Source of the DNA: Ditylenchus dipsaci
Lineage: Eukaryota > Nematoda > Chromadorea > Rhabditida > Anguinidae
Direction of reading: 5' to 3'
NCBI GenBank assembly: GCA_004194705.1
Contig: SADC01001325.1
Coordinates: forward strand, 62,001-126,000
DNA length: 64,000 nucleotides
This document shows, piece by piece, positions 11,703 to 22,375 of this stretch (position 1 is the first letter of the stretch; each line of letters starts with the position of its first letter). The translations under genes and the position numbers were made by a program. The notes under the pieces were generated by a model. The model made no database searches. It was not told the DNA's origin and saw only the letters and a program-made list of their open reading frames with translations.

Positions 11703-12363
11703 GGCCACAGAAACTATGTGAGTTTTTCTTGTAAGATACACCGAACTTCAAATGCTAATTTTCCACGAAAAAGAACTTTTTCGCTAGCTGGATCGGTCTA
11801 GAAATGATCAGCATGAAATTCTGAGCAAGACGCTTACATTGTTACAAACAACCTTTTTAATATGGAAATGAGGTAAATAATTTATTTGACGGGATAAATT
11901 TCAGACAACTGAGTTGATATTGGAGATATTTTAGATTTTGAAGGCTTTGTGGTGACAAAAAGACAACTTATACTCATGTTATACAGAAACAGCTTAGTCT
12001 TAGTTCGAAAAGATGTACAAATGTTGAAAAATGGGAAAGTCAAAATAACCCGTATGAACGTAATCTCCTTCTTTAAAAGTGTTGGCATTTCTTAAATAAC
12101 CCTGTGTATTAATCAAATCCTCCAAGAAGGATAAAAAATTTAACAAAAGTTAGTCAAAATATGTAAAAGCAGACAACTAAAGATGAAGGATGTGTTTGAC
12201 ACTAGCTTTAAGCACGATCTTGGCTTGTAAGTCAGCAGAGCTCAACGATAACCGCAATCAGTTCACCCTTTCAGAAACTTTATTTTTCATGCACATAAAA
12301 CTCTGCGGATTCATAGAAACTGAACACGTCAACAATTAACCGTCAAAATTCAGACAACAAAAA
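11703..12363. other. 3' flank of kinase gene; nothing else seen
   Basis: A+T-rich sequence downstream of the minus-strand kinase gene. No terminal repeats, arrays or second gene recognised. The 3' UTR and poly(A) site of the kinase should lie here. Confidence 0.4.
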
Positions 12364-13778
12364 CTACAGTAAACCATGCTGTTTGCGTCTCTTGATTGCT
12401 GGATCATTTAGCAATTCCGCAGCGGTCGGTCGAAGAAGAGGATTAGGATCGATCATGCAACCAACTATTCTCCGCAAATCAGCCGACAAATCTAAAAAAC
12501 TTGTGAAAATGGTAAGAAAATACCACATTACAATAGCTCACGTCTAATGTACTTCCTCTCAATACCCTCTCACGGAGCTCATGCCAGAAGACTCCATTGT
12601 TGGGCAGATCCAGATCGGTTGCCAGCTCCAAAATAGTCATTCCCAAGCTAAAGATGTCTGCAGCTTTCGTAGGCTTGTCATTGAGAACTTCTTTCGCCAA
12701 GTACTTACTGTCACCTTCTACTGCGTCACTTGGATCATCCTACAATGATAAGTTCTTAGAGCTGAATACAGAAAATATCAACAAACCTTGTTCAGATCGA
12801 AAACAAGCCCGAAATCACCCAACTTGCAAACACCGTCGTTAGTAACGAAAATATTAGCTGGCTTGATGTCCACGTGAAGAAGGTCGTGGGAATGCAAGTG
12901 TTGAACAGCCTGGAAGACGACAGTTACAAAACATCTCGCAACCAATTTTGCAAACGAACCAAGAGAAGATCAATCAAATACTGCCAAATGACCATCTCTT
13001 CGATCTCATGCTGCGTCCTTGCGATGTCGTCTAGACTTCTCTGGCACAGCTCTGTCTGAATGTAGAGTCGACCCTTCTCTTCCCAAGCCTTGATAAACTT
13101 GACCAAATTCGGATGAGGAGGCAACAGCTCATGCCTTTGAACTTCCTGCAGTTTGGTACGTCGATCGGCAGAATTCCTGTAGAGATCCAATGAGCACTTG
13201 ACAGCATACATTTTCCCATCATCTTTAGATTTGACACTGACAGCCTAAAACAAGAGTGTTATATATAGGAAATCTATGAAATCTATCACCTCGCCAAAAG
13301 ATCCTTGGCCAAGTCTCCCAAAAGAGTGAATCGCTGTCCCAAGTAGGTGTCTTCTGACGAAGAACTATATTTCGGACTCAACTTCGGCACTGAAAATTTG
13401 AGATTTATATATATATATAGCAATTGAATATGTCTTACTTTTATCGGAAGATCGGAAAGACACAATCTTGGCAGTAGATGAGTCCTCATGAAAACGCAGA
13501 GAGTAGAACCGATTGGAGCTTGGCGCAGTCTTAGTCAAGCGGAGAGCTGGCGGAATCCGAAAACGAGATGGATTTCCACGTAGAAGCTGAAAATATTATT
13601 TTACATTGTCTACAAAAGAGAGAAAAAGGTTTTACGAATCAACCAACACATTGCAAAACATTACCTTCTCCCTTTTCGTGGACAATGGCAAGTCAACGAA
13701 GATTTGGTTGTCTGTCGGAGCTCTTGACTGTTTGGCTGGAAATATAAATCCACCCAGACCACATTTTCGTTTAGACAT
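12364..13778 (-). CDS. PKMYT1: Myt1/Wee1-family Cdk1-inhibitory kinase
   Basis: Kinase of the Myt1 branch, which phosphorylates the inhibitory Thr/Tyr pair of Cdk1 to hold cells before M phase. Seven exons on the minus strand: 13665-13778, 13439-13586, 13290-13389, 12960-13244, 12787-12909, 12542-12739, 12364-12491; introns are 44-61 nt. Start is the ATG at 13778. Seen motifs: glycine loop LGQGSFGE (end of exon 3), MYAVKCS with the catalytic Lys (exon 4), YIQTELC hinge, HVDIKPANIF catalytic loop, DFGL (exon 5), EGDSKYLAKEVL in place of APE, and AADIFSLGMTILELA (exon 6), which favour Myt1 over Wee1. Predicted length is about 365 residues, short for Myt1: the protein stops about 20 residues after the kinase fold, with no membrane segment. 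The frame slips by one base before the glycine loop (about 13305) and at the exon 6/7 junction; each is fixed by one base, so assembly indels or decay. Confidence 0.9.
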
Positions 13779-14271
13779 GGCAAAGCTGAAAATCATAGAA
13801 GTATTCGTGGAGTCAAGCTTTTGAAATCTTCATGTACCGTTTTTCCTCTAATAATCACACCTTCTCTATTAGTTACTTCTTCTCTAATAATTATCCCCTC
13901 GAGAGATGTTGCAAAATAATTAATCATCCTCTGTAATAGTTACCAACACACCCCCTTCCAATAGCAAAAAAAATTTAAAAATTCTTGACTCTATAAGAGT
14001 ACAAATACTGTATTTCGTCCAATAGAAGGACATGTCCATCTATTTTGCAAACCCCCAAGAATCGGAGGTCGATCCAGAAATTTTTGGGCGCCCAATTAAA
14101 TTACAACGAGCGTAGCTGCGCCCGTTAGGCGCTACGTTGCACTGTGATAGTTTTCTACGGCTATAGGTGATTTGCGCCCTCAAAATGCTGAATCGCGCCA
14201 TCAAATTTTATATAGCCGTTTTTCATCCCCTTTTTGTTGCAATCGTTTAAATGTTTTTGTGGCGGTATCGT
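13779..14271. other. Upstream of kinase; TACCGTTTTT terminus-like words
   Basis: Positions 13836-13930 repeat CTCTAATAATTA-like words after TACCGTTTTTCC, similar to the TACCGTAT-ended elements at 48498 and 58676. It may be one decayed end of that family lying in the kinase promoter region. The rest is unassigned. Confidence 0.35.
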
Positions 14272-14883
14272 CATTACAAAATAGACGGTTTTCAAAATGA
14301 ACGCTTTTCAAAAAACAACGGTTTTTCAAATAGCGTATTTAAAAACGACGGTTTTCAAAATAGGCTTTACATAGCTTTGACAATTAGACAATTCAAAAAG
14401 CGCCTATTTGAATAATCAGATACTTCAAAAAGATGATATTACGTAGGGTTGAGTGATGGGTAATTACCCGGGTAATTCTCCGGGTAATTACCCGGGTAAT
14501 TACCCGGAGAAATACTAAGTATTTCTCCGTAAAGAAAAATCGGAGAAATACTATTTTTAGTATTTATTGCAGTTGACCTTCGATATTTTTGGTAAAATTG
14601 CGACTCGCTACAAATTGTGACTCGCTACAATTTTGAATTTTTTAATTTCATTTTTTTGAATGTTTTTTGCATGTTCTTTAAACTTTTTCTTAACTTAGGC
14701 CTTAGGCTTAGGCAAGGGTAGGCCAGCGCACGTTAGGACGGGCGCAAACGTGTGTCCCAGAATGAGTACCAAAACGAGCCAATTTGAAAAGACTGTAGCG
14801 AGTCACAATTTGTAGCGAGTCGCTGGTCGTTCATATTTTTTACTGAAAACTGTTTTTTTTCTGCTGCTCTATTCGTATTACAG

Positions 14884-15051
14884 ATGGAAAATTCAAGCCA
14901 AAAATTTAATTCAAGCCTTTTCCTGGTGTTGGAATTACTACAATCGCGTTGAAGAAAGAAATGCAAATGGGAATCTAACAGGGGTCGGTTTGTGCAAGTT
15001 CTGCAATGCTGGCTACAAGTCAGATGAGAAAAGAATGGAGAAGCACTTGGA
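14884..15051 (+). pseudogene. hAT BED zinc-finger exon
   Basis: Reads WCWNYYNRVEE, then GLCKFCNAGY and RMEKHLE: the aromatic start, C-x2-C and terminal His of a BED finger, the DNA-binding domain at the N-terminus of hAT transposases. ATG at 14884 follows an AG but is one base out of frame with the finger (slip at the TTTT near 14916). After HLE a GT follows at about 15051, but no downstream transposase exon remains inside the element. Confidence 0.7.
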
Positions 15052-15469
15052 GGTTGGTTCTTATAAAAGTATGAAGCGTTCTAATTTTCTGTTTTCGCTT
15101 TTGCGTCAAAATTACGTCGAAGTCGGAGCCGGGGAGGCAGTGTTTACTTTCTAATTATGCAGGAATCATTTCCCGTTTGAGCCATGCTTCTCCTTTACAC
15201 CACTGGTCTCCTTTTTCATGTCAAAGGTTCGACTCCCAGCTGATGCATTTTTTCATTATTTTATTTTTCTGCGATATCTTCTTCATTTTTATGCTGATAT
15301 CGTTTAAATCTTTTTATTTTACAAGTATAATTGCTTTCTTCATAGAAATTTTATGGCAATTATGATCGACAAATGTCACAATCGCCCCTAACCATTAACT
15401 TTTTATTAGGATTAACTATTAACCAATCCACCTACCCTACTCAGCCAGAAATTTTTTGGTTTAGGTATC

Positions 15470-15675
15470 ATCCAGGTGGTTTAGGTATCATCCAGGTGTT
15501 TTGGGTGATATCCAGATGGTTTGGGTACTATCCAGAAAATTTGGGTACCATCCAGGTGTTTCGGGTAACATCCAGATGGTTTGGGCACTGTCCAGGTGAT
15601 TTGGGTACCATACCGGTGGTTTGGGTACCATTCAGGTGGTTTGGGTACCATCCAGATGGTTTAGGTATCAGCAAA
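15470..15675. repeat. 20-bp minisatellite inside hAT
   Basis: About ten units of GGTTTGGGTACCATCCAGGT, strictly 20 bp apart, with 1-4 substitutions each. It lies between the BED exon and the right arm of the hAT element. Confidence 0.85.
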
Positions 15676-16199
15676 TAGTATTTCTCCGCTTTTCGGGTAA
15701 TTACCGGTAATTACCGGGTAATTACCCGGGTAATTACCCGGAAAGTATTTCTCCGGAGAATTACCCAACCCTAATATTACGCCAATTAAGATAGTTCGCC
15801 AATCGCTTTTTTCGTTTACAATACGTTTTGACAATCGGATGATTCATATTCAGTATATTTAGCTAATTTACATTTCACCATAGCACATATTTCGACAATA
15901 CAGTGCGCAGACATTGGGGAACACAGAAAACTATGTGGCAAAGTTAGTGATTGTCGAAGTAGTTTTCGGTAAATCATCCGATTGTCAAAACGTATTATAA
16001 ACGAAATAAGCGATTGGCGAACTATCTTAATTGGCGTAATATCATCTTTTTGAAGTATCTGATTATTCAAATAGGCGCTTTTTGAATTATCTAATTGTCA
16101 AAACTATGTAAAGCCTCAAAATAACGGTTTACAAAATAAACGGTTTTCAAAATATAAAGGCTTTGAAAATGGCATAATATGATTTGGCTCACGAAAAAG

Positions 16200-16375
16200 C
16201 TGAAATATGCCACGAAAAAGATTTTTTCTGCCACGAAAAACGACATGCCACGAAATGCCACCCCTGACCCCCACCACTCAGGTAAACCTGACCCCCACCA
16301 CTCGGGTAAATCTGACCCCCACCACTCGGGTAAATCTGACCCCCACCACTCAGGTAAATCTGACCCCCACCACAA
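16200..16375. repeat. TGCCACGAAAAA words and 24-bp array
   Basis: Positions 16200-16260 repeat TGCCACGAAAAA; 16265-16375 hold about five 24-bp units (GACCCCCACCACTCGGGTAA core). Because 24 is a multiple of three the unit reads as an 8-residue repeat DPHHSGKS, open on both strands. No start context or domain supports a gene. Confidence 0.75.
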
Positions 16376-16399
16376 GGCATATATTTTGTTCAAGGTCAT

Positions 16400-17400
16400 T
16401 CAGACTTACTTTCTTTTCGAATTTGCGCTTCATTTCAGTATAAAAAGACGTGTACCTTTAAGTTTTATTCTTTTTTATTTCCTTGCTCGGTTTCTCGCCT
16501 TTTTCATCGTTTTTCCTCTTTCTTTCTTGTTTTGCTTTAAACGCATCGTTTTATCCCGTTTAAAGCTTAATAATTTTTCTACAAAATGACATATCAGGCT
16601 TTTTTTGAAAATTGCACAGGGCTGAGAAACGGATGGTTGAAGTTGAAAGAAGTGAAAATGTCCCAAAATAAGGCAAAAATAGAGGTTTTGACGCTACTTG
16701 CATATACCCCCCCAATCAACTTTTTTAAAAGTGTTTTAAAACACCCTATATCGACTCAAAATCGCCTCAGGAGTTCAAAAAAGACATTATTTTTAAGTTC
16801 TGATCAATAAAAATTGAGTTTTGGGCACTTTTGAATTTCGACTTTTACCTGTTTTATCATGTTTTGGTCACTGGAGCTGGGCAAAAAGAGCCTCATTTTA
16901 GGCTGCCCATCTACGGTAACTGCGCGTCCTATTGAAAAGTGAGCTCAAAAATATATCATAAACACGTTAAACTCATACCAGGACACTTGCAGCTTCTCTC
17001 TCCATTTTTACCAGCTTCATAGTAGATGCACCTCCAATAGATTCGTTTGCCTCGTGAATTTTGCCTCCAGTATAGAAAACCCTCAGGAAAATCAAGCATT
17101 TCTTTGCCTTTTTCAGATAGAATCAATTGGCACTTCATATTTCTTGCTGTAAAAAGCAGCGTATTACATGAGAGAGTTAAACAATATGGTGTCAGCAAAC
17201 AACCAAATTTTCAACCAAACACTTGGAAAAATTTCTGATAAAACCAAAGTTTTCGATTAACCTTTTAAATACAACAGAAAAACTAGTTTAAATTAATTTG
17301 TGGACGAATTGACCTGTGGACGAATTGACCGTGGACGAATTGACCTAGAGCCAGAAAAAATTGATAAAGTTTTATGTGCTGTGATAACATTCTTTCACTA
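16400..17400. other. No gene; fold-back end and GGACGAATTGACC words
   Basis: A solitary fold-back terminus (GACGCTACTTGCATATACCC) is at 16689-16710. Positions 17297-17345 carry three GTGGACGAATTGACC words, a possible single arm of a word-array element. Nothing else was recognised. Confidence 0.4.
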
Positions 17401-17404
17401 TGTG

Positions 17405-17835
17405 TAAGCGCAGATGAGAAGCTACAAAACCCATTTTGCAGAATATTTTTTGAAGATATAAATGTTGAGTTATGGCTTTTTGAGAAAAACCACAAATGAC
17501 CAGAAATCAATTTTCTTAATTTTTTTCGAATTTCATGGCTTTGGTTTTGACTAGTGCTGCGTGCGATGCGATATATCGCATCGCAAACATCGCAACATCG
17601 CACGAAATTTTGCCTTAAACATCGCATCGCAACATCGCATCGCAAAGTTTTGAAACATCGCAAAATCGCATCGCAAGTCCTCGACCCAAAAACATCGCAT
17701 CGCAACATCGCAAAAACACAAATGCGCAGCACTAGTTTTGACATGGTTTTGCTGTTTTTATGAGACCATAGCTCAACATATAAATTTAGAAAAAAAAAAT
17801 CTGTCAAAAGGGTTTTGTAGCTTCTGATCTGCGCT
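17405..17835. mobile_element. Inverted-repeat element hosting a hAT MITE
   Basis: GCGCAGATGAGAAGCTACAA (17409) is complementary to TTGTAGCTTCTGATCTGCGC (17815), and TGAGTTATGG to CCATAGCTCA further in. The hAT MITE 17552-17734 occupies the loop. Relatives of the arm (CTACAAAATCATGTGTTTGG, GCTACAACATG) occur at 17990-18060 and around 55080-57540. Confidence 0.65.
17552..17734. mobile_element. hAT MITE, ATCGCATCGCA words, 183 bp
   Basis: Ends TAGTGCTGCG and CGCAGCACTA with an exact 8-bp duplication GTTTTGAC (17544-17551, 17735-17742). Almost the whole interior is repeated CATCGCATCGCAA. No coding potential. Confidence 0.9.
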
Positions 17836-18266
17836 ACAACATGAATGCAAGAAAAAATTGCAGCGCGAAACACTCAAGCGAAATTTTGACCAGTAAAGGT
17901 GACAAAAGTGGTCGTCGAGTTTTGTGAAATGACTTTATTTGTGTTAAGAGCCGGATGCTGACTTTTTGAAAATAATCCGGGAAAACTTTATATACCAATC
18001 GAAAGAGAAAAGAAAGGGCTACAAAATCATGTGTTTGGAATATTTTTTCAAGATAAATTTTGATATTAATAGTCAACCTGAAAACACGTCAATAATTTCT
18101 TAAGTCAACAAAAACAGAAATCCGGGGATTGAAAATCCGCTTTTTATTTTTGTTCTGTCTATTAACACACTATGCCATTGTCACTTAGTAAATGATAATA
18201 TACCATTCGCTAGAGAATTTCCAGGGCTACAAAATGACATATCGTGCACAAGAAATTGATAATTAA

Positions 18267-18626
18267 AGGACCATGAAACTTGATAAGCACAGCAATTTGG
18301 AAATTTTGAATTCGCGCGGGACCACCCTAATTTTGTCAATAATGTTTTTGAATTAATTTTTTTGCGTTCATTGAAAATTCGAATTTCATTTATGGGTGAA
18401 TTTTTATCACAGACTAATATAAGTAATTATGGTGCAGTGAGAGCATGATAAGTCGTCCGATCTGGCACTGTCGAGCAACGTTGGGCTCAACTAGTAAACG
18501 CTTCTATATTTTGAAAAATTTTACATGCAAACAAAAAACAATCCGAAAACATTATTGACAAAATTAGGGTGGTCCCGCGCGAATTCAAAATTTCCAAATT
18601 GCTGTGCTTATCAAGTTCATGGTCCT
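18267..18626. mobile_element. piggyBac-like MITE, 360 bp
   Basis: Ends AGGACCATGAAACTTGATAA and TTATCAAGTTCATGGTCCT are flanked by TTAA on both sides (18263-18266, 18627-18630), the piggyBac signature. The inverted arms are about 94 bp and near-identical (GAATTCGCGCGGGACCACC in both). The central 180 bp carry no gene. Confidence 0.75.
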
Positions 18627-18630
18627 TTAA

Positions 18631-19119
18631 AAATGGTTCCACGGTGCCCTTGAAGGGTAGGGTTTTTTTTTCGGGACACCCTGTAATGCTGTGAGGAGTG
18701 CTAAGTGTGTATTGTTCAATATAATGAAACAATTCAGAACACATTTCCGAAAAACAAAAAGTTATTTTTGAGCGGGTAGAGGGCAAAATTTTACTGAATG
18801 GGTTAACAGACATTTTTGGCTTTAAAATGTTGTAGGCGAATATTGGGCCAACATTTAAATATTGGAAAAAATAGTTGGATTTGAAACAACAACATAATAT
18901 TGGACGAAAAATAGTTGGATTTAAACCTTAACATTACCCCATTTCTACCTTAACCTTACCCTATTTAAACTCGAAGCCGAGTTCCTGTGATCCTGACGTA
19001 AAAACTTTTTTCGCTCGACAAACCGGATAATGTTTCAAGAGAGACTAAAGTCAACGTAGCCACTTTCCTATATATGGCTCAAATGAGGACGCTATCTTCC
19101 ACCATCCATCCTGATGCGT
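18631..19119. other. 3' flank of helicase; GGGACACCCTGTA fragment
   Basis: Positions 18675-18692 hold CGGGACACCCTGTA, a terminus type seen also at 38334 and 57030 (mariner-like ACAGGGTGTCC). Otherwise unassigned sequence downstream of the helicase stop codon. Confidence 0.35.
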
Positions 19120-21818
19120 TCACTTCACCAACCAAACAATATTATTCAGGCAAAATTTAACAAACATGTTCATCAATCTAAAATTAACAACGTGGCGAAT
19201 AGATTTCTTAACTCCAAATATCAATGGCTGATTATTAGATTTGCCTTCCTGGGAATGATTCTGAATCACTTCTTCGTCGGCTAATTTCTGATTTTCAACA
19301 ATTTCTCTTAGGAAGTCAGGAACCATCTGGTCTGCATCCTTCAGAACCTAATGAAAAAATAGCACACCTCCTTTCTAGGGTAAGTAACGTTCAGCTATAT
19401 ACACTTGCCTGCACATAGAAGCTAGCATGTGGAGCATCCGCATCGGCATCACTGAAGATACACTACAATATTAGAACTTAAGATCAAAAGACTTGCAAAA
19501 AGGTAGTTGCCCTGCCAACATTTCCTGCTCGCCCCGCCCGACCGATACGATGGATGTAATTCAGATCCTCTTGTTGCGGCACATCAAAGTTGATCACATG
19601 AGAGACATGTGGTACATTCAAACCCGACCAAAGACGTCGGTGGCTACTAATATGTCGTACTCGCCGCGAATAAATCCATTCTTTGCCTCGTTTCTCTGTT
19701 GAAGTGTACGATCCCTAAAAACACAACTCAAAAATTTCGAAAACACACAAAATAATTACCCATTTGTGCTAGTCACTTTAAAACCTTGCAAAGCCAAAGC
19801 GATAGCTATTCGATCTGTCCTCCTCTTTTGTCCAGCAAAGATGATTGTCTTCTCGACCTCATAATGCACCCCTTAAGAAGAAGAACTTTATACAACAACA
19901 GTATGAATAAATTCTTTCCAAGTTACATGGATTGATCCCTTCAACCAGCTTGGCTACTTTTTTCAGAAGATTGATAAGGACATCATACTTTTCATATCGA
20001 GAGACCTCAACGCACAATTCAATAATAATATCAGGAACAAAAACCTGTACCTCAATTATCTGTTGGTTTACAGTTTCAGCAGCACGATTCATTTCTCCGA
20101 CACTGACAAAAAGTAGTCAGCTCGAAGAAGTTCCTCAAATTTGATTTGAATATCTTCTTCAAATGTAGCACTGAACAAAAGTGTCCGATGATTAGGATTC
20201 TAGAAACAGTATATATAGAAAAAATGTAGTTTCATCAACCCTAACCATGAATTGGTGATTTTTTATATGCATGATTTCATCGAAAGAGCCGTCCTGTAAG
20301 AGTAAATCTTCGAGGTAACTAAAAGTGAGGGCAAGTAGAAGCGCAAAGAAAAACCCTTAATAGCTTGTCGGCCTCATCAAGAATGAAATATCGAATTTCA
20401 TCGAGTCTCACCTGCAATAGCAATAAGACTAGATGACAAGTATATTTACCCACTTAAAACATACAATTTGGTCCTTAATAAAATGACGCACACGGCCACA
20501 TGTCCCAACGAAAATATCACAACCATCTTTCTTCATCCCCCGGATACTTGGACCCAAGGCATGTCACCAAAAGAAAGAAAAACACTGACGCACGTACCTG
20601 CAACAATAAACCATCGAATTGACTAAGCTGTCATATTTAAGGCCAACCTTGTGCAAACGAGCGAATATCCTCATGCAATTGTTCCGCAAGCTCTTTTGTC
20701 GGCGCGATAAGAACGGCGAACGGATATCCAGGATTGTTGCCCATGGCTTTCTCTTCCTGAAAAGTCCTCACCTCATCAAACAATTTTAGAATGCAACCAA
20801 ATACTTTGTAAAGTTGGATCTCATTGACGATAGGCAACATAAAAGCTGCTGTCTTACCTGCTCCTGTCTTAGCGTGCCCAACGACATCTCTGAAACGAAA
20901 GTATGAGTTTATAAAATATAGAAACGACATTACGGTTTTTGTGCTGAATCAACGGTATTATGCAAGACTGGATTGGTAGTGGGCGAATGTACTTGCGCAA
21001 CAGGATATTGTTCTTGACTTCAGAAGTAAAGTTGCACTGATCAAAGACCCTGCGAAGATAACGAAACTAACTCAAAGACATTAGAGAGTATTATCATAAA
21101 TACTTGATGCGTAGTGGCACACCATCCCCACCGTAAATACGGATCTGGTTAGATTGCTCTTGAAACTGATCGTCAAACTTTGGCCTTCGGGAATTTGATA
21201 GATTCATCAAACAATTCTTCGTCCATCTTCTTATTTGGCATATACTTCGGAAAATGCCCTAATGTAAGACAAACAGACTAGATGCAGAAATAAATACAGT
21301 CGAACCTCCCGATAGTGTACACCACTTTGAAAATAAGGTGTACACTATTGGGAGGTTTTGCTTTTTTAGAGAAAAAATATATAGGCAAATGAAAAACGAT
21401 CGGCAAAATCGGAATCCTTGCGATATTTGCGACCAGACTGTCAAAACAGAAATGGAAAAAGTTTGAAAAAATGGGGCTAAAAAAAGTGTCGGACCCTAGG
21501 CGGGAACGAACTTTTGGGGTGTACACTATCGGGAGGTTCGACTGTAGTAACTTCAAAAACCTTTGCGTCGTCTATCTTCTTTGTAACCAGCTCCATTATC
21601 ACACGCGGAAGTGGGACTGTTCGGGTTGTGATAAGATTTCTCTTGCTGCACATTTGAGCTGAAATACACATTTTTGAATTGCTTCAACTAGTGAAAAGTG
21701 TGAATATAATCTTCAGGAAATAAACTTAAACTTACCTTGAATGTCGAGCACCTGATGAACTCAAAAATCGTTCTTCCAAACTACCATCTGAACTTGCAGC
21801 GTGCAGCTTCGCCTTCAT
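19120..21818 (-). CDS. DEAD-box RNA helicase, vasa/DDX3-like
   Basis: ATP-dependent RNA helicase. ATG at 21818; stop at 19120. About 14 exons, for example 21736-21818, 21561-21658, 21104-21258, 20934-21049, 20805-20889, 20598-20756, 20465-20546, 20355-20411, 20246-20318, 19927-20199, 19760-19871, 19493-19714, 19410-19462, 19120-19347. Motifs in order: Q-motif region PLPIQS, motif I AKTGAGKT, Ia [14 protein letters not shown]-equivalent FVGTCGRV (Cys where Pro is usual), motif II DEAD, motif [18 protein letters not shown] (IV-V region), ILVATDV, and [10 protein letters not shown] (VI). The end [11 protein letters not shown] resembles vasa/DDX3 tails. The intron after 19410 starts GC, a GC-AG intron. 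The frame slips by one base near 21178, 20934, 20640, 20355, 20055 and 19575, mostly in homopolymers, so indel errors or decay. A Tigger MITE lies in intron 2. Confidence 0.88.
21297..21544. mobile_element. Tigger/pogo-like MITE in helicase intron 2
   Basis: Ends CAGTCGAACCTCCCGATAG and CTATCGGGAGGTTCGACTG with TA on each side (21295-21296, 21545-21546). 248 bp, with GTGTACAC words next to the ends as in the 178-bp copies but with a different middle. It is intronic, between helicase exons 2 and 3. Confidence 0.85.
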
Positions 21819-21865
21819 TTAATCAGCAATGATGATACCGTCTATATATATTTTTAAAACGAGTA

Positions 21866-22010
21866 CCGTACTTCGTCTATGGACGCCATGGGGCGTTTAT
21901 TTTTAAACCTCTGCAAATTTTAAAATTGTCAATCAAAAATGGTCTTAACTGTGAAATCTTAGTCAAAATTTAGGGAGGGGGGGGGGCGTTTATTAGAGGT
22001 TATATGGTAA
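21866..22010. mobile_element. Possible TACC-ended MITE near helicase promoter
   Basis: TACCGTACTTCGTCTATGG at 21866 and a poly-G followed by GGCGTTTATTAGAGGTTATATGGTA ending about 22009; GGGGCGTTTATT occurs near both ends but in direct orientation. Termini are only partly complementary, so this is tentative. It lies just upstream of the helicase start codon. Confidence 0.3.
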
Positions 22011-22149
22011 CTTGAATTATTTATACCTCGCAAAATGTTCGATTCACGAAAATGCACTGTATTTCTAAGATGTCCTAAGAAATTCGACCATTTTTAACAC
22101 GGGAAACCCTGGTGCGCCCAACAGTCACAACGGGTAGAACAGGATGTGC

Positions 22150-22260
22150 TAGGGTTGACTTATGCCCGGGCATTTAATAATCGGCATATGCCGGACATAT
22201 GCCCGGGCATTTTCCAAAATTTCGGGCATTTTCAGGCATTTTACAAATGTCTGCCATCAA
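22150..22260. mobile_element. hAT left end, ATGCCCGGGCAT words
   Basis: TAGGGTTGACTTATGCCCGG starts at 22150 and is followed by repeats of the palindrome ATGCCCGGGCAT and GGGCATTTT. The TAGGGTTG start is shared with the elements at 14444, 45197 and 59549. No right end was found downstream. Confidence 0.6.
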
Positions 22261-22375
22261 TCAATTTTTATTCAACAAATTTCGAATATGATCAACAAAC
22301 ATCTTAAAATAACCTGATTTGATGTATTTTTTAATAAAGTAAACAATTGAGCGTTGCCCGTCCTCCAATTGCTCT

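Larger units (their letters stand above)
14444..15773. mobile_element. hAT element, GGGTAATTACCC-word ends
   Basis: Ends TAGGGTTGAGTGATGGGTAA and ...TTACCCAACCCTA with an exact 8-bp duplication ATATTACG (14436-14443, 15774-15781). Both arms repeat the palindrome GGGTAATTACCC and TATTTCTCCG. The interior holds a BED-finger exon and a 20-bp minisatellite, and no catalytic domain: a deletion derivative. Confidence 0.9.
14272..16160. mobile_element. Long inverted-repeat element hosting a hAT
   Basis: Left arm 14272-14443 plus 15782-15840 and right arm about 15960-16160 are complementary (ACGGTTTTCAAAATA, AAAAAGCGCCTATTTGAAT, AATTAAGATAGTTCGCC). The left arm is split by the hAT element at 14444-15773; the right arm reads GGCGTAATATCATC without interruption and so preserves the empty site. 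Outer ends are not sharply defined. Confidence 0.75.
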
